A stretch of DNA of 64,000 nucleotides from Streptomyces sp. NBC_00572. Its GTDB lineage: Bacteria > Actinomycetota > Actinomycetes > Streptomycetales > Streptomycetaceae. The translations under genes were made by a program, and so were the position numbers. Shown piece after piece: positions 46,337 to 54,612 of the stretch. How positions within the stretch are numbered: position 1 is the stretch's first letter; the number at the start of each line of letters is the position of its first letter. Under the pieces are notes generated by a model that saw only the letters and a program-made list of their open reading frames with translations, was not told the DNA's origin and made no database searches. The DNA is taken from the NCBI RefSeq assembly GCF_026341815.1, contig NZ_JAPENX010000001.1, positions 5,146,001 to 5,210,000 of the forward strand, in the 5' to 3' direction.

Positions 46337-47200
46337 GTGTACGAAATAGCGCGCCGCCACCTGGGGAAGGTGGTGGCCGGAGCGGCCATGGCGGTGACGG
46401 GAACCGCCGTCGCGGTCGCGATCAGCCTGCCGGGCGCGGCGGGAGCCGACGACACGCCGGGCGGCCGCGGCGCCGTCGGAGCGGGGGGAATCTCCGACGT
46501 GGCCGGTTCCGCCGGTTCTTCGGGACAGCAGGGCACGGCCGGTACGCAGGGCGGCGACGGTGCGCAGGCCCCGGGCGCCGCGCCGCCGCCGGCGACCGTG
46601 GCGCCCGTGGCGGCCGAGGGAGAGAAGGGCGTGGGAAGCGACCCGCTCACCGACGACGAGCTCGCCCGGGCCGAGTCGCTGGCGCTCACCCCGCCCGGCG
46701 CCGCCGCCCAGCAGAACGTCGAGGGCGGCCGGGGGCCGCAGCACCTGGGCGCCGACCTCGCCGACCCGCTGCCGGGGGACGGCACGCGCCGCGCCGAGGT
46801 CCGCTTCTACGACTACGCGCGGGACGAGCTCATCACCCGGACCGTCAACCTCGCCACGGGGAAGGTCGAGAAGTCCGGTGCGCAGCGCGGGGTCCAGCCC
46901 TCCGCCCACCCGGAGGAGCTGCGCGAGGCCATGGAGCTGATCCTCGCGAGCCCGCTCGGCAAGGGCGTCAAGGAGGACTACAAGGACGCCACCGGCAAGG
47001 AGCTCACCTCCACCGTCCAGTTGTGGTTCAACGGCGATCTCTACCGCACCTACCGCGAGGCGAACGTGCCTCCGCAGCTCGCCCGTTGCGGCGAGCACCG
47101 GTGCGTCCGGCTCGTCACCAAGGTCCTCAACGGGGCCTGGATCGACACCCGGAACCTGATCGTCGACCTCTCCGCGAGGACCGTCACCCGCGTCGGCTGA
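46337..47200 (+). CDS. secreted protein resembling the N-domains of copper amine oxidase
   Basis: A 287-residue exported protein. It has a signal of about 37 residues with an Arg pair (ARRHLGKVV), then a Gly/Ala/Pro-rich linker to about 100. Residues 100-170 read DPLTDDELARAESLAL, then RAEVRFYDYARDELITRTVNLATGKVEKS. This matches the opening DPLT...EI and the beta hairpin of the small N2 domain of copper amine oxidases. Residues 180-285 (HPEELREAMELILASPLGKGV) resemble N3. The next gene holds only the catalytic domain, so the two may be halves of one enzyme. GTG 46337 follows GAGGGGGAA. Confidence 0.72.
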   Translation: MYEIARRHLGKVVAGAAMAVTGTAVAVAISLPGAAGADDTPGGRGAVGAGGISDVAGSAGSSGQQGTAGTQGGDGAQAPGAAPPPATVAPVAAEGEKGVGSDPLTDDELARAESLALTPPGAAAQQNVEGGRGPQHLGADLADPLPGDGTRRAEVRFYDYARDELITRTVNLATGKVEKSGAQRGVQPSAHPEELREAMELILASPLGKGVKEDYKDATGKELTSTVQLWFNGDLYRTYREANVPPQLARCGEHRCVRLVTKVLNGAWIDTRNLIVDLSARTVTRVG

Positions 47201-47263
47201 CCACCGCCGCCGGTCCTCTCCCGCCGCCTCTCCTGCCGCACTCGTACGAGGGAGTACGTTCCC

Positions 47264-48640
47264 ATGTCCACCCAGCGCAGCCTGTTCACCGGACGAACGC
47301 GGCGCACCCGTACGCGGGGCGCCGTTCTGACCGCGGCCGTCCTGCTCGGCACCGCCACGGCCGCCACCGGCCCCGCGACCGGGGCCGTCGCGGCCCCTCC
47401 GCCGGTCCCGACGCGCACCCCGGTGGTGCCGCCGCCGTCCCCGACGCGGACCCCCGTCGCGCCCGAGGCCGACTGCTCCAACGCCTACCGCATCACGCAG
47501 AAGCTCGACGGCGGCACCACCTGGCGCATGTGCTGGCGCTACGACACCGACGCCGGGCTGACGCTCGACAAGGTGACCTACCAGCCGCCCGGTGCCGCGG
47601 CGCCCATCAAGGTCCTCACCAGCGCCAGGCTCGCCCAGATCCACGTGCCCTACGACGACGGCGTCGCCGAGTACGACGACCTCACCGGGGCGGGCTTCGG
47701 CTGGGGCCTGCAGAACCTCAAGCCGGCCGAGTGCCCCGGCGGCACCCTCACCACCGTCAAGGTGCCCGAGGTGGGCCAGATCAAGGGCCTGTGCACCACC
47801 ACGCGGGCGCGTGGCCACGCGTACCGCATGGCCAGCGACACCGGCTCGAAGGTCTACCAGGCGCAGGCCAAGGACCTGCTCGTCTACACCGTGAACAAGG
47901 TCGGCTGGTACGAGTACATCTCCGAGTGGCGCTTCTCCGCCGACGGCACCATCGGTGCCAACGTCGGAGCCACCGGCAGCCTCTCGCCCGTCGACTACAA
48001 CGCCACCGACGGCCGCGGCTGGCCCATCGGCAAGGGCGCCCGCTCCTACGCCACCAGCCACGCCCACAACGTCTTCTGGAAGCTCGACTTCGGCCTCGAC
48101 GGCTCCACCAAGGACCGGATCGAGCAGTTCGACTCCACCGTCACCGCGCCCCCCGCGGGCGGCGGCGGACCGACCGTGAAGACCAAGCGCACCGTCGTCA
48201 CCAAGGAGCTCGCCGGCGACGCCAAGAACATGCGCTGGTGGCGGGTGGTCAGCGGCACCGGCAAGAACGCCGACGGCCACGCCCGGTCGTACGAGATCGT
48301 CCCCGGCCACACCGACACCCACGCCGGGCGCGGATTCACCAAGCACGACGTGTACTTCACGCAGGCGCGTGCCTGTGAGAAGTTCGCGAGCAACAACATC
48401 GGCAACTGCGCGCCCAACGCCGGTGACAGCGTGGACAAATGGGTCAACGGGGAGACTCTGACCAAACCGTCCGTCTGGGTCAACATCGGGTTCCACCACA
48501 TCGCCCGGGACGAGGACCAGCAGCCGATGCCGGTCCACTGGCAGGGCTTCCAGCTCGCGCCCAGGGACGTAACCGCTATGAATCCGCTCACTCCGGCCGA
48601 TCTCGCCTCCCAGAACGGGCAGCCGGATCTGGGGAGTTGA
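47264..48640 (+). CDS. secreted copper amine oxidase catalytic-domain protein
   Basis: A 458-residue protein with a signal peptide (about 1-44) and a Pro/Thr linker to about 68. The rest matches the catalytic domain (PF01179 type) of copper amine oxidases, which oxidise primary amines to aldehydes. Y216 in GWYEY is the expected topaquinone precursor, although the family usually has N-Y-D/E. Copper ligands H266 and H268 (SHAHNVF) and H411 or H412 (FHHIA) are kept, and the Cys pair in AECPGG and GLCTT matches the conserved disulfide. The usual N2/N3 domains are missing here but occur next door. Confidence 0.78.
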   Translation: MSTQRSLFTGRTRRTRTRGAVLTAAVLLGTATAATGPATGAVAAPPPVPTRTPVVPPPSPTRTPVAPEADCSNAYRITQKLDGGTTWRMCWRYDTDAGLTLDKVTYQPPGAAAPIKVLTSARLAQIHVPYDDGVAEYDDLTGAGFGWGLQNLKPAECPGGTLTTVKVPEVGQIKGLCTTTRARGHAYRMASDTGSKVYQAQAKDLLVYTVNKVGWYEYISEWRFSADGTIGANVGATGSLSPVDYNATDGRGWPIGKGARSYATSHAHNVFWKLDFGLDGSTKDRIEQFDSTVTAPPAGGGGPTVKTKRTVVTKELAGDAKNMRWWRVVSGTGKNADGHARSYEIVPGHTDTHAGRGFTKHDVYFTQARACEKFASNNIGNCAPNAGDSVDKWVNGETLTKPSVWVNIGFHHIARDEDQQPMPVHWQGFQLAPRDVTAMNPLTPADLASQNGQPDLGS

Positions 48641-48750
48641 GGAAGGAGCCTGACGATCCTGCTGCACCGCCTCCCGCTCGCGGAGTACCCTTCCTTGATC
48701 GTTGTCGGACCGGTCGACACGGGCGTCCAGGAGCAGAAGGCGGTGCGCGG

Positions 48751-50034
48751 GTGAGCTCGGGAGGTCTGGAGCTGCCCCCAGGGGATCAGGGTCGCGAGGG
48801 GGGTCCTGCCGACCCCTCCGAGGCGCCGCCCGGCGCGGTCGCGCCGCCGGGAGCCGTGCCGCCCGGCACGGTCACCGTCGCCCGGCCGGTGGAGATCGGA
48901 GCGGAGCTCGACTGGGGCGCCGAGGCCTGGAGCGAGGTCCGCACCCGCGCCCAGCGCGCCGGACGCGCCTACATCTGGCTGAACCTCGTCGAACAGCGGC
49001 TCCGTGCCGTGGTCGCCGCCGTCCTGCGGCCCGTGTACGAACCCGTGCACGGCGAGGAGTGGGTGGTGGCCGCGGCCGGCCCGGCGGGCCAGGAGTGGGT
49101 GCAGCGGGCGGTCGCCGTCCGCGAGGTCTCGCGGCGCAAGGGCTATCTGCTCGACCCCGCCGACGACAACGTCCTCAGCTTCCTCACCCTGCCGCAGCTG
49201 CGCGAGCTGATGGTCCAGCACTGGCCGTGCTTCGAGCCCTACTTCGACGACCGGCGCGAGGTCGAGCTGGCCCTGGACGAGCTGGAGGTCACGCGCAACG
49301 TGGTCTCCCGCAACCGGGCCCTGTCGCTCACCGTCCTCGCCCAGTCCGAACGGGCCTCCGCGCGCATCCTGGAGATCCTCGGCAGCGGTGCCGGGGTGCC
49401 CTCCGCCGACCGGCTGCCCGTCGACGCGGTCGAGGACCTCGTCGGGGACCGGTACGCGGACGTGGTCTCCGTCCACCCCGACCGAGTCCGGCTCCAGCGG
49501 CAGCTGCCCGCCGAGGACCTCTTCGGCGGGGCCCGCCGCCTCGACGCCACCGGCATAGGTCTCAATCTGCTCGTGCAGAACTTCTCGGGCCGCCGCATGG
49601 TCCGCCTCGCCGAGTCCGGCTGCCGGACCCGGCTGCTCTTCCTCAACCCCGCGAGCAGCGCCGTCAAGCGCCGCGAGCGCGAACTCGGCCTGAAGAAGGG
49701 CGAACTGAGCCGCTCGGTCGAGATGAACATCCTGCACATGCGCCGGGTCCGCTCCAAGCTCCGCGACCCGGGCGCCTTCCAGATCCACGTCTTCGACGAG
49801 ACCCCCCGCTTCACCGCCTACCTGGTGGACGGCGACGGACCGGACGGGGTGGGCGTCGTGCAGTCCTATCTGCGCCGGGCCCGGGGCATGGAGGCCCCGG
49901 TCCTCGTGCTGCGCGGCGGCGGGCGGAACGTGGTGCGCCACGGGCAGGGGATCCGTGACGGCGATCACGGACTTTTCGAGACATACCGGGAGGAATTCGA
50001 GTCCGTCTGGCTCGACTCCCGGCCCGTCTCCTGA
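48751..50034 (+). CDS. SAV2148-family HEPN-domain protein
   Basis: A 427-residue conserved Streptomyces protein. After a Pro/Gly-rich start (to about 40), residues 50-220 form a HEPN-like all-helical domain (helices around QRAGRAYIWLNLVEQRLR and SRNRALSLTVLAQSER). The C-terminal 180 residues carry strands such as MVRLAESGCRTRLLFLNP that look like a PLD/TIR-like alpha/beta fold. The classical HEPN RNase motif R-x4-6-H is not evident. TACCCT at 48687-48692 is a plausible promoter element. GTG start. Confidence 0.8.
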   Translation: MSSGGLELPPGDQGREGGPADPSEAPPGAVAPPGAVPPGTVTVARPVEIGAELDWGAEAWSEVRTRAQRAGRAYIWLNLVEQRLRAVVAAVLRPVYEPVHGEEWVVAAAGPAGQEWVQRAVAVREVSRRKGYLLDPADDNVLSFLTLPQLRELMVQHWPCFEPYFDDRREVELALDELEVTRNVVSRNRALSLTVLAQSERASARILEILGSGAGVPSADRLPVDAVEDLVGDRYADVVSVHPDRVRLQRQLPAEDLFGGARRLDATGIGLNLLVQNFSGRRMVRLAESGCRTRLLFLNPASSAVKRRERELGLKKGELSRSVEMNILHMRRVRSKLRDPGAFQIHVFDETPRFTAYLVDGDGPDGVGVVQSYLRRARGMEAPVLVLRGGGRNVVRHGQGIRDGDHGLFETYREEFESVWLDSRPVS

Positions 50035-50120
50035 CCCCTCGCCGCGGAGGCCGGGAGCGTTGTCAGTGGTGCGTGCGAGGGTGGTCAGCACCACGGGGGA
50101 GATCACGTAAGGAGGACCCG

Positions 50121-50846
50121 ATGGCTTGGCACGGCGAGACGCTGGTCGGCTTCGACCTGGAGACGACCGGCACCGAACCGCTGGAGGCCCGTATCGTGAC
50201 GGCCTCGATCATCGAGGTCGACGGCGGGGGACACGTCACTTGCCGGCGGGACTGGCTCGCCGACCCGGGCATCCGCATCCCGGAGCAGGCCTCCGCGATC
50301 CACGGCATCAGCAACGAGCGGGCGGCCGCCGAAGGCCGCCCGGTGCGCGAGGTCGCCGACGAGATCGCGAAGACACTCGCCGAGTACTGGGAGGACGGCG
50401 TCCCGGTCGTGGCGTACAACGCCAGCTTCGACCTGACGCTGCTCTCCGCCGAGCTGCGTCGCCACGGACTGCCCTCGCTGAGCGAGCGGCTCGGCGGGGC
50501 CCCCATCGGGCCCGTCGTCGACCCGTACACCATCGACCGGGCCGTCGACCGCTACCGGCGCGGCAAGCGGAACCTGGAAGCGGTCTGCGGGGAGTACGGA
50601 GTCGTGCTCGAAGCCGCCCACCAGGCCGCCGCCGACGCGCTCGCCGCCGTCCGGGTCGCCGTCGCGATAGCCGAGCGGCACCGCCAGGTCGCCGAGCTGA
50701 ACCCGGCCGAGCTCCACGAGCGTCAGATCGTCTGGTACCGCGCCTGGGCCGAGAACTTCCAGGCCTTCCTGCGCCGCAAGGGCGACGTGGACGCGGTCGT
50801 CGAGTCCACCTGGCCCCTGCGCGAGGCGGTCGCGGCGGCGGTGTAG
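50121..50846 (+). CDS. DnaQ-like 3'-5' exonuclease
   Basis: A 241-residue DEDDh-type exonuclease. Exo I is FDLETTGTEP (D12, E14), exo II NASFDLTLL, and exo III HQAAADALAA with the catalytic His. It resembles the epsilon subunit of DNA polymerase III but is stand-alone, like many Streptomyces DnaQ paralogues involved in repair or RNA trimming. The ribosome site TAAGGAGG before the ATG is the best in the window, predicting high translation. Confidence 0.92.
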   Translation: MAWHGETLVGFDLETTGTEPLEARIVTASIIEVDGGGHVTCRRDWLADPGIRIPEQASAIHGISNERAAAEGRPVREVADEIAKTLAEYWEDGVPVVAYNASFDLTLLSAELRRHGLPSLSERLGGAPIGPVVDPYTIDRAVDRYRRGKRNLEAVCGEYGVVLEAAHQAAADALAAVRVAVAIAERHRQVAELNPAELHERQIVWYRAWAENFQAFLRRKGDVDAVVESTWPLREAVAAAV

Positions 50847-50862
50847 CCGCCGCGCCGGTCGG

Positions 50863-51702
50863 CTACGAGTTCTCCTTGAGGAAGGAGAGCAGCAGCTCGC
50901 CGACCTTCTCCGGCTGGTCCAGCTGGAGCCAGTGGCCCGCGTCCTCGATCCGCTCGTAGCGCCAGGGCCCGGCGATGTGCTCGCCCGTACCGGCCATCGA
51001 GCGCTCGGTGAGGAAGCGGTCGCCGGTGGACCAGAGCCCGAGCACCGGAACCGTCTCCGGCAGCGGAGGCAGGGGCGACGGCGGCGGACCGGCACCGAAC
51101 AGCACCTCCGCCGGGAGACCCGAGCGGTAGACGTTCAGCGCCGCCGTCAGCGCGCCCGGCGCCCGCAGCGGCTCCATCACGGCCTCCGCGTCCGGGTGCT
51201 CCGCCAGCATCTCCCGCAGGTTGGCGAAGTCCTCCCGGGCCAGCCAGTCCTCGGCCAGTCCCTCGTGCTGGAACAGCAGCATGTACCAGGAGCGCTGCTT
51301 CTGCTCCCAGCCCGCGGCGAGGATCGACGCGATATGCCCCACGGACAGCAGGCTCAGGCTGCGCGTGCGGTGCGGCACCACCTGCGCGAGACCCTGGACG
51401 ATGCCCGAGCCCCAGTCGTGGCCCACCAGATGGACCTGGTCGATGTCGAGCCGGTCCAGGAGTTCGAGCAGATCGCCCACGTTCTTGGCCGGGTGGTACG
51501 CCTCCGGACCGCCCTCAGGACGGTCTGAGGCGCCGAACCCCCGCAGCGTCGGGGTGACACAGGTGAAGCCCGCCGCCGTGAGTACCGGAACCTGGTGACG
51601 CCAGAGGTGGTGGCTGTCGGGGAAGCCGTGCACGAGCAGCACGGCCGGTCCCTCACCGCTCACCTCGACGTCGAGCGTCACCTCGGAAAGTTCCACACGC
51701 AT
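50863..51702 (-). CDS. alpha/beta hydrolase, epoxide-hydrolase-like
   Basis: A 279-residue alpha/beta hydrolase. HGFPDSHHLWRHQ is the oxyanion motif, and the nucleophile elbow is VGHDWGS, where Asp replaces Ser as in epoxide hydrolases and haloalkane dehalogenases. The His is near the end (EDAGHWLQLDQP). The cap domain spans about 130-200. The natural substrate is unknown. Start ATG 51702. It is 16 nt from the convergent exonuclease gene. Confidence 0.88.
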   Translation of the reverse strand: MRVELSEVTLDVEVSGEGPAVLLVHGFPDSHHLWRHQVPVLTAAGFTCVTPTLRGFGASDRPEGGPEAYHPAKNVGDLLELLDRLDIDQVHLVGHDWGSGIVQGLAQVVPHRTRSLSLLSVGHIASILAAGWEQKQRSWYMLLFQHEGLAEDWLAREDFANLREMLAEHPDAEAVMEPLRAPGALTAALNVYRSGLPAEVLFGAGPPPSPLPPLPETVPVLGLWSTGDRFLTERSMAGTGEHIAGPWRYERIEDAGHWLQLDQPEKVGELLLSFLKENS

Positions 51703-51748
51703 CCCAACACCCCGTTCGACGAGCCCGGTTCGGTCGGGAAACATGATG

Positions 51749-52606
51749 TCAGAACGGGTACCAGCGCACCTCGGGGTCGCCGTCCCGCAGCGAGGCCACC
51801 CGCCGCTCGAATTCGGCCAAAGCCTTCGGGTTCGACGGCGCGTGCTGCGCCACCCACGCGCAGCTCGCGGTCTCCCGCGCGCCGCGCAGCACCGCGCACC
51901 CCTCCCACTCCCGTACGTCCCAGCCGTACGCCTCGGTGAAGGCCTCGTACGCGGCCGGGTCCAGGCCGTACCGGTCGCGGGACAGGGCGAGCACCACCAG
52001 GTCGTGCTCGCGCAGGTCGGAGGAGAAGGTCTCCAGGTCCACCAGGACCGGGCCGTCGGGGCCGACATGGACGTTCCGGGGGAGGGCGTCACCATGGATC
52101 GGGCCGGGCGTCAGATGCGGGGTCAGCGCGGCGGCCGCCGGGGCGAAGGAATCGCGCCGCTCCCGCAGGAACGCCGCGTCCGCCGGGTCGATCGCGTCCC
52201 CCGCGAGCCGCAGCCACCGCTCGACCCCGCCGAGCAGGTCACGGCGCGGCAGCGCGAAGGCCACAGGCTCCGGCAGGGCGTGGATCAGGCGGAGCAGCGG
52301 CGCCAGATCGCGCGGCTCAGCGGGCCGCACCGCCTCGGGCAGCCGGTGCCAGAAGGTCAGCGGGTGCCCCTCGACCAGACGCGGCTTCTCCTCGGCGGCC
52401 CGCACCGCCGGCACCTCCGCGTCGGCGAGCCAGGCGGCCAGCGCCAGCTCCCGCTCGGCCCGCTCGAACACCTCCGCGTCCCGGCCCACCTTCACGGCGA
52501 GATCGCCCACGGCGAAGACCGCGTTCTCACCGAGGGCCAGCAGCCGCGCCTCCGCGACCGGCACCCCCGCCGCGGCCAGGATCTCCCGCGCCCGCGCCTC
52601 GTCCAT
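51749..52606 (-). CDS. aminoglycoside phosphotransferase-family protein
   Basis: A 285-residue kinase-like protein. The nucleotide-binding lobe has FAVGDLAVKVGR, with the Lys that contacts ATP. The catalytic motif is PIHGDALPRNVHV (Brenner-type HGDxxxxN), and the metal Asp is in VLVDLETFS. Family members phosphorylate antibiotics, choline or homoserine, so a resistance role cannot be assumed. I chose ATG 52606, which has GGGAGAG upstream. A longer frame to 52723 would add residues built from the 15-bp repeats. Confidence 0.88.
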   Translation of the reverse strand: MDEARAREILAAAGVPVAEARLLALGENAVFAVGDLAVKVGRDAEVFERAERELALAAWLADAEVPAVRAAEEKPRLVEGHPLTFWHRLPEAVRPAEPRDLAPLLRLIHALPEPVAFALPRRDLLGGVERWLRLAGDAIDPADAAFLRERRDSFAPAAAALTPHLTPGPIHGDALPRNVHVGPDGPVLVDLETFSSDLREHDLVVLALSRDRYGLDPAAYEAFTEAYGWDVREWEGCAVLRGARETASCAWVAQHAPSNPKALAEFERRVASLRDGDPEVRWYPF

Positions 52607-52620
52607 CGAACTCTCCCGTA

Positions 52621-52710
52621 CCTGTGCGACCGCGGCCTGTGTGGTTGCGGCCTGTGTCATCGCGGCCTGTGTCATCGCGATCCGTGTCATCGCGACCTGT
52701 GCGATTGCGC
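52621..52710. repeat. six 15-bp tandem repeats upstream of the phosphotransferase
   Basis: Six consecutive units exactly 15 nt long, of the form CCTGTGTCATCGCGG, with 1-4 differences each. On the minus strand they read as AMTQA-like pentapeptides in frame with the downstream gene, about 15 nt before its preferred start. Confidence 0.9.
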
Positions 52711-52828
52711 CAAAGTCTCCCATCCGCGCAGCTCACCGCGCAGGCCGCCTTGACGGTCCCCGGGACCCTCAGGACCATGGCGAGATTCCCACGGCGGTGG
52801 CCGGGGACGGGCGGACGGGGGCGAATCG

Positions 52829-53773
52829 GTGAGCACGGTGACCGCAACGAAGCGCCCGGGCGGGACGCGCACACCGCGCGACGCCCACGGGACACGCCCC
52901 CGCGGCCCCGACTTCGGCGCCTGGTTCCTGGTGCTCCCGGCGTTGCTGCCGATCCTGGTCCTCAGCGTCGGCCCGCTGCTCTACGGCATCGCGCTGGCCT
53001 TCACGGACGCCCAGTCCGGCCGCACCCAGGCCACGAGCTGGGTCGGCACCCTGAACTTCCAGGACCTGCTGCACGACACCCTCTTCTGGGAATCGTTCCG
53101 CATCGGAGTCGTCTGGGCCGTCGGTGTCACCGTCCCCCAGTTCCTGCTCGCCCTCGGCCTCGCCCTCCTGCTCGACCAGAAGCTCCGCTTCCGCTGGCTG
53201 GCACGGGCCCTCGCCATCGTTCCCTGGGCGATGCCCGAGGTCGTCGTCGGCATCATGTGGCGGCTCGTCTACAACCCCGACGCCGGCATCCTCAACGAGA
53301 CGATCCGCACCCTGGGGTTCGGCGAGGGACGCGACTGGCTCTCCGGGCTCGCCACCGCCCTCCCCGCCGTCATCCTCGTCGGCGTCTGGGCCGGGATGCC
53401 GCAGACCACCGTCGCCCTGCTCGCCGGACTCCAGAACACCCCGCGCGAACTCCACGAGGCCGCCGCCCTCGACGGCGCCGGAGCCTGGCGCCGCTTCCGC
53501 GCCGTCACCTGGCCCGCGTTGAGACCGGTCGCCCTCGCCATCACCGCCCTCAACCTGATCTGGAACTTCAACTCCTTCGCCCTGGTCTACGTGCTGACCA
53601 GCGGCGGACCGGGCGGCCGGACCCGGCTCCCGATGCTCTTCGCCTACGAAGAGGCCTTCCGCTACGGACAGTTCGGCTACGCGGCCGCGATGGGCTGCGT
53701 GATGATCGCCGCCGTCTCCGTGCTCATCGCCCTCTCCCTCGTACGCCGGCTGAAAGGGGACCAGGACCGGTGA
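52829..53773 (+). CDS. sugar ABC transporter permease (MalF type)
   Basis: A 314-residue permease. About 30 hydrophilic residues precede six membrane helices. The EAA loop reads LHEAAALDGAGAWRRFRAVTWP, the coupling motif for the ATPase. This is the first gene of a permease-permease-binding protein operon (overlaps GTGA then ATGA). No ATPase gene is present, so the shared MsiK-type ATPase of Streptomyces probably drives it; that is inference. GTG start. The substrate is probably an oligosaccharide. Confidence 0.92.
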   Translation: MSTVTATKRPGGTRTPRDAHGTRPRGPDFGAWFLVLPALLPILVLSVGPLLYGIALAFTDAQSGRTQATSWVGTLNFQDLLHDTLFWESFRIGVVWAVGVTVPQFLLALGLALLLDQKLRFRWLARALAIVPWAMPEVVVGIMWRLVYNPDAGILNETIRTLGFGEGRDWLSGLATALPAVILVGVWAGMPQTTVALLAGLQNTPRELHEAAALDGAGAWRRFRAVTWPALRPVALAITALNLIWNFNSFALVYVLTSGGPGGRTRLPMLFAYEEAFRYGQFGYAAAMGCVMIAAVSVLIALSLVRRLKGDQDR

Positions 53774-54612
53774 GCGCCCTCCGGACGAGCCGACCCGCGC
53801 GCATCGGCCAGTACGCGGCCCTCCTCGCGTACCTGGTCTTCCTCGCCTTCCCCTTCCTCTGGCTGGTCTCCACAGCCTTCAAGCCCGCCCCCGAGCTGGC
53901 CTCGCTCCACCCCACCTGGATCCCGAAGGACCCCACGCTCGACAACTTCCGGCAGGCCTTCGACGAGCAGCCGCTGCTCAGGGCCGCCGCCAACAGCCTG
54001 GTCGCCGCGGTCGCCGCGGCCGTGATCGCGGTGGCCGTCGCGACCCCGCTCGCCTATGTGACGGCCCGCCACCGGGGCAGACTCGGCTCGGCCGCCACCG
54101 GGTGGGTGGTGATCAGCCAGGCCTTCCCGTTCGTGCTCGTCATCATCCCGCTCTTCCTGATCCTCAAGAACCTGCACCTGATCAACAGCGTCTTCGGTCT
54201 CGTCCTGGTCTACGTGGTCTGGTCGCTGCCCTTCGCCCTCTGGATGCTGATGGGGTACGTCCGGGCCGTCCCCGCCGAACTGGAGGAGGCCGCCGCCGTC
54301 GACGGCGCCGGCCGGCTGCGTACCCTCGTCTCGGTCACCGCCCCGCTGCTCGTCCCCGGGATCGTCGCCACCGCCCTCTTCGCCTTCGTCACCGCGTGGA
54401 ACGAGTTCTTCTTCGCGCTCGTACTGCTCAAGACCCCGGAGAAGCAGACCCTGCCGGTCGTCCTCACCCACTTCCTCGGCGCCGAGGGCGTCGCCGACCT
54501 CGGCCCGCTGGCCGCCGCGGCCTTCCTCGCCACGCTGCCGTCCCTCCTCGTCTTCGCCGTCCTCCAGAGACGGATCACCGGTGGGATGCTGGCCGGGGCG
54601 GTGAAGTCATGA
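53770..54612 (+). CDS. sugar ABC transporter permease (MalG type)
   Basis: A 280-residue permease with six membrane helices and the EAA loop LEEAAAVDGAGRLRTLVSVTAP. The C-terminal YG-type end of the MalG class is replaced by GGMLAGAVKS, as in many CUT1 systems. The start GTG overlaps the previous stop by 4 nt. Pairs with the MalF-type protein. Confidence 0.92.
   Translation: MSALRTSRPARIGQYAALLAYLVFLAFPFLWLVSTAFKPAPELASLHPTWIPKDPTLDNFRQAFDEQPLLRAAANSLVAAVAAAVIAVAVATPLAYVTARHRGRLGSAATGWVVISQAFPFVLVIIPLFLILKNLHLINSVFGLVLVYVVWSLPFALWMLMGYVRAVPAELEEAAAVDGAGRLRTLVSVTAPLLVPGIVATALFAFVTAWNEFFFALVLLKTPEKQTLPVVLTHFLGAEGVADLGPLAAAAFLATLPSLLVFAVLQRRITGGMLAGAVKS

Noticed and set aside
48641..48750. A tRNA gene in the gap before the HEPN gene
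   Set aside because: No cloverleaf or T-loop GTTCGA sequence can be formed; the segment looks like promoter and leader.
51749..52606. Antibiotic resistance phosphotransferase
   Set aside because: Only the generic kinase motifs are visible, and the family includes many housekeeping kinases; there is no antibiotic cluster nearby.
52621..52710. CRISPR-like array
   Set aside because: The 15-bp units are contiguous with no unique spacers.
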